Positions 42,157 to 42,828 of a stretch of DNA of 42,828 nt are shown here, piece by piece. Origin of the DNA: Sporosarcina quadrami (GTDB lineage: Bacteria; Bacillota; Bacilli; Bacillales_A; Planococcaceae); the NCBI RefSeq assembly GCF_014836615.1, contig NZ_JACSQN010000019.1, positions 1 through 42,828 of the forward strand. Direction: 5' to 3'. Numbering within the stretch: position 1 is the stretch's first letter; every line of letters starts with the position of its first letter. The notes under the pieces were generated by a model. The model made no database searches and was not told the origin of the DNA. It worked only from the letters and a program-made list of their open reading frames with translations. Made by a program: the position numbers and the translations under genes.

Positions 42157-42828
42157 TTAATTTATCGTTAAACCTGCTGTTGCGGAACCTGTTAAAGTAT
42201 TTACTAAATCAACCCCGGCTGCACTTGCAGTAAAGACCATTAGTAAACGGTCTCCAGCATTTACTGGAACTGTAAAACCGCTAGCGGTACCTACTCTAGT
42301 TTCTCCAATTGAAATTGTGTTATCAAAAGCTAAGTTAACACCAACTCCAGTCGAATTGAATATATTACTTGTACCGGTTGCTCGATAAATTTCTGCCCGA
42401 ACTGTTAATGTTGACCCTGGCAAATTTAAACCAATGTTGCTAGTGAAGCCTGCAGAAATATTTGAAAGAACACCAGACCGTGGAGCAGTAAAGCTAAAGT
42501 TGCTCAAAACAGGTAGTGTAAATGATCCACCGACAATACTTACACCTGGAATGGAATTACCAAATCCGAGTAACGCCGGGGTACCAACTAATCCTAAAGC
42601 AAGCGTGTTTAATGTTACGACCGATGCACCTGATGCGAATGGTATCACTGCGCTAGATCCAGGGATTCCTTGAGGTCCTTGTGGTCCAGTAGCGCCGTCA
42701 GCACCTGGTAAACCTTGTGGTCCTTGAGCACCAGTAGCGCCATCAGCACCTGGTAATCCTTGAGGTCCTTGAGCACCAGTAGCGCCATCAGCACCTGGTA
42801 AACCTTGAGGTCCTTGCGGTCCAGTAGC
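42157..42828 (-). CDS. BclB-like exosporium collagen protein (5' end beyond the window)
   Basis: The frame runs open from the right edge to a TAA at 42157-42159, giving 223 residues of the C-terminal part. It begins with Gly-X-Y collagen repeats ([15 protein letters not shown] and variants), then GPQGIPGSS and a globular domain of about 165 residues ([23 protein letters not shown]-like [19 protein letters not shown], ending LTIN). That domain resembles the C-terminal domain of BclB-type exosporium glycoproteins. It would trimerise and cover the spore surface. An internal ATG at 42648 is not the start, since the frame continues past it. Confidence 0.88.
   Translation of the reverse strand, partial: ATGPQGPQGLPGADGATGAQGPQGLPGADGATGAQGPQGLPGADGATGPQGPQGIPGSSAVIPFASGASVVTLNTLALGLVGTPALLGFGNSIPGVSIVGGSFTLPVLSNFSFTAPRSGVLSNISAGFTSNIGLNLPGSTLTVRAEIYRATGTSNIFNSTGVGVNLAFDNTISIGETRVGTASGFTVPVNAGDRLLMVFTASAAGVDLVNTLTGSATAGLTIN
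42667..42828 (-). repeat. 45-bp in-frame collagen-encoding tandem repeats
   Basis: Read on the minus strand, 15-codon units coding GATG(P/A)[10 protein letters not shown] run at 42784-42828, 42739-42783 and 42694-42738, with a partial unit at 42667-42693. They are nearly identical at DNA level and likely continue past the window. Such repeats can gain or lose copies. Confidence 0.92.

Overview
The window looks like the chromosome of a low-GC, Gram-positive, spore-forming member of the Bacillales, most like Planococcaceae such as Sporosarcina or Lysinibacillus. That placement is an inference. It rests on AT-rich codon use, strong AGGAGG ribosome sites, many TTG/GTG starts, two SLH-anchored S-layer proteins, a BclB-like exosporium collagen protein, and typical Bacillales genes (YpsA, ctaB, a metE with a B12 riboswitch, a general-stress Gsp26 relative). 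I see no phage, insertion sequence, CRISPR array, tRNA or rRNA. Most of the window is ordinary core and semi-core chromosome with some decayed genes.

Layout. 1-400: a GC-rich array of nine 21-bp tandem repeats, then a short leader. 398-1414: an Era/YcjF-like GTPase. 1625-7611: two tandem paralogous S-layer genes, each with the same leader element and its own terminator. 7700-12693: aspartate dehydrogenase, a soluble PAS chemoreceptor, a membrane zinc peptidase and a YusW-like lipoprotein (both minus strand), a small membrane protein, heme O synthase ctaB and a 54-residue ORF. 12739-15377: metE on the minus strand behind a cobalamin riboswitch, an intrinsic terminator and a promoter. 15433-17860: a divergent polar amino-acid ABC transporter operon. 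17920-22471: a SIMPL protein, then a closely packed run of GNAT, alpha/beta hydrolase, Nudix, Rossmann protein, DUF402, lipoprotein and TPR genes.

22643-26643: a decayed secreted-protein gene with an in-frame stop, then a MacB-type ABC exporter whose permease is frameshifted. 26764-31563: a mixed accessory cluster holding DUF2087, GNAT, a nucleotidyltransferase overlapping a second DnaN-like sliding clamp, an ASCH protein, an S51 peptidase, a Nudix remnant, a tiny membrane peptide and a cupin. 31611-37338: a small spore-type protein, a VLRF1/aeRF1-like protein, a coiled-coil protein, an S9 peptidase, YpsA and diaminopropionate ammonia-lyase. 37405-37693: a promoter, a long structured leader or ncRNA, and a terminator upstream of the lyase. 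37742-42129: a Gsp26-like protein with a possible SigB promoter, TspO, an NSS transporter and an arsR-arsB operon with a clear operator. 42157 to the right edge: the C-terminal half of a BclB-like collagen protein.

The best leads for something undescribed are the unassigned structured RNA before the lyase, the second sliding clamp coupled to a nucleotidyltransferase, and the 21-bp repeat array with open frames on both strands. The two disrupted genes at 22.7-26.6 kb need read-level confirmation before they are called pseudogenes.
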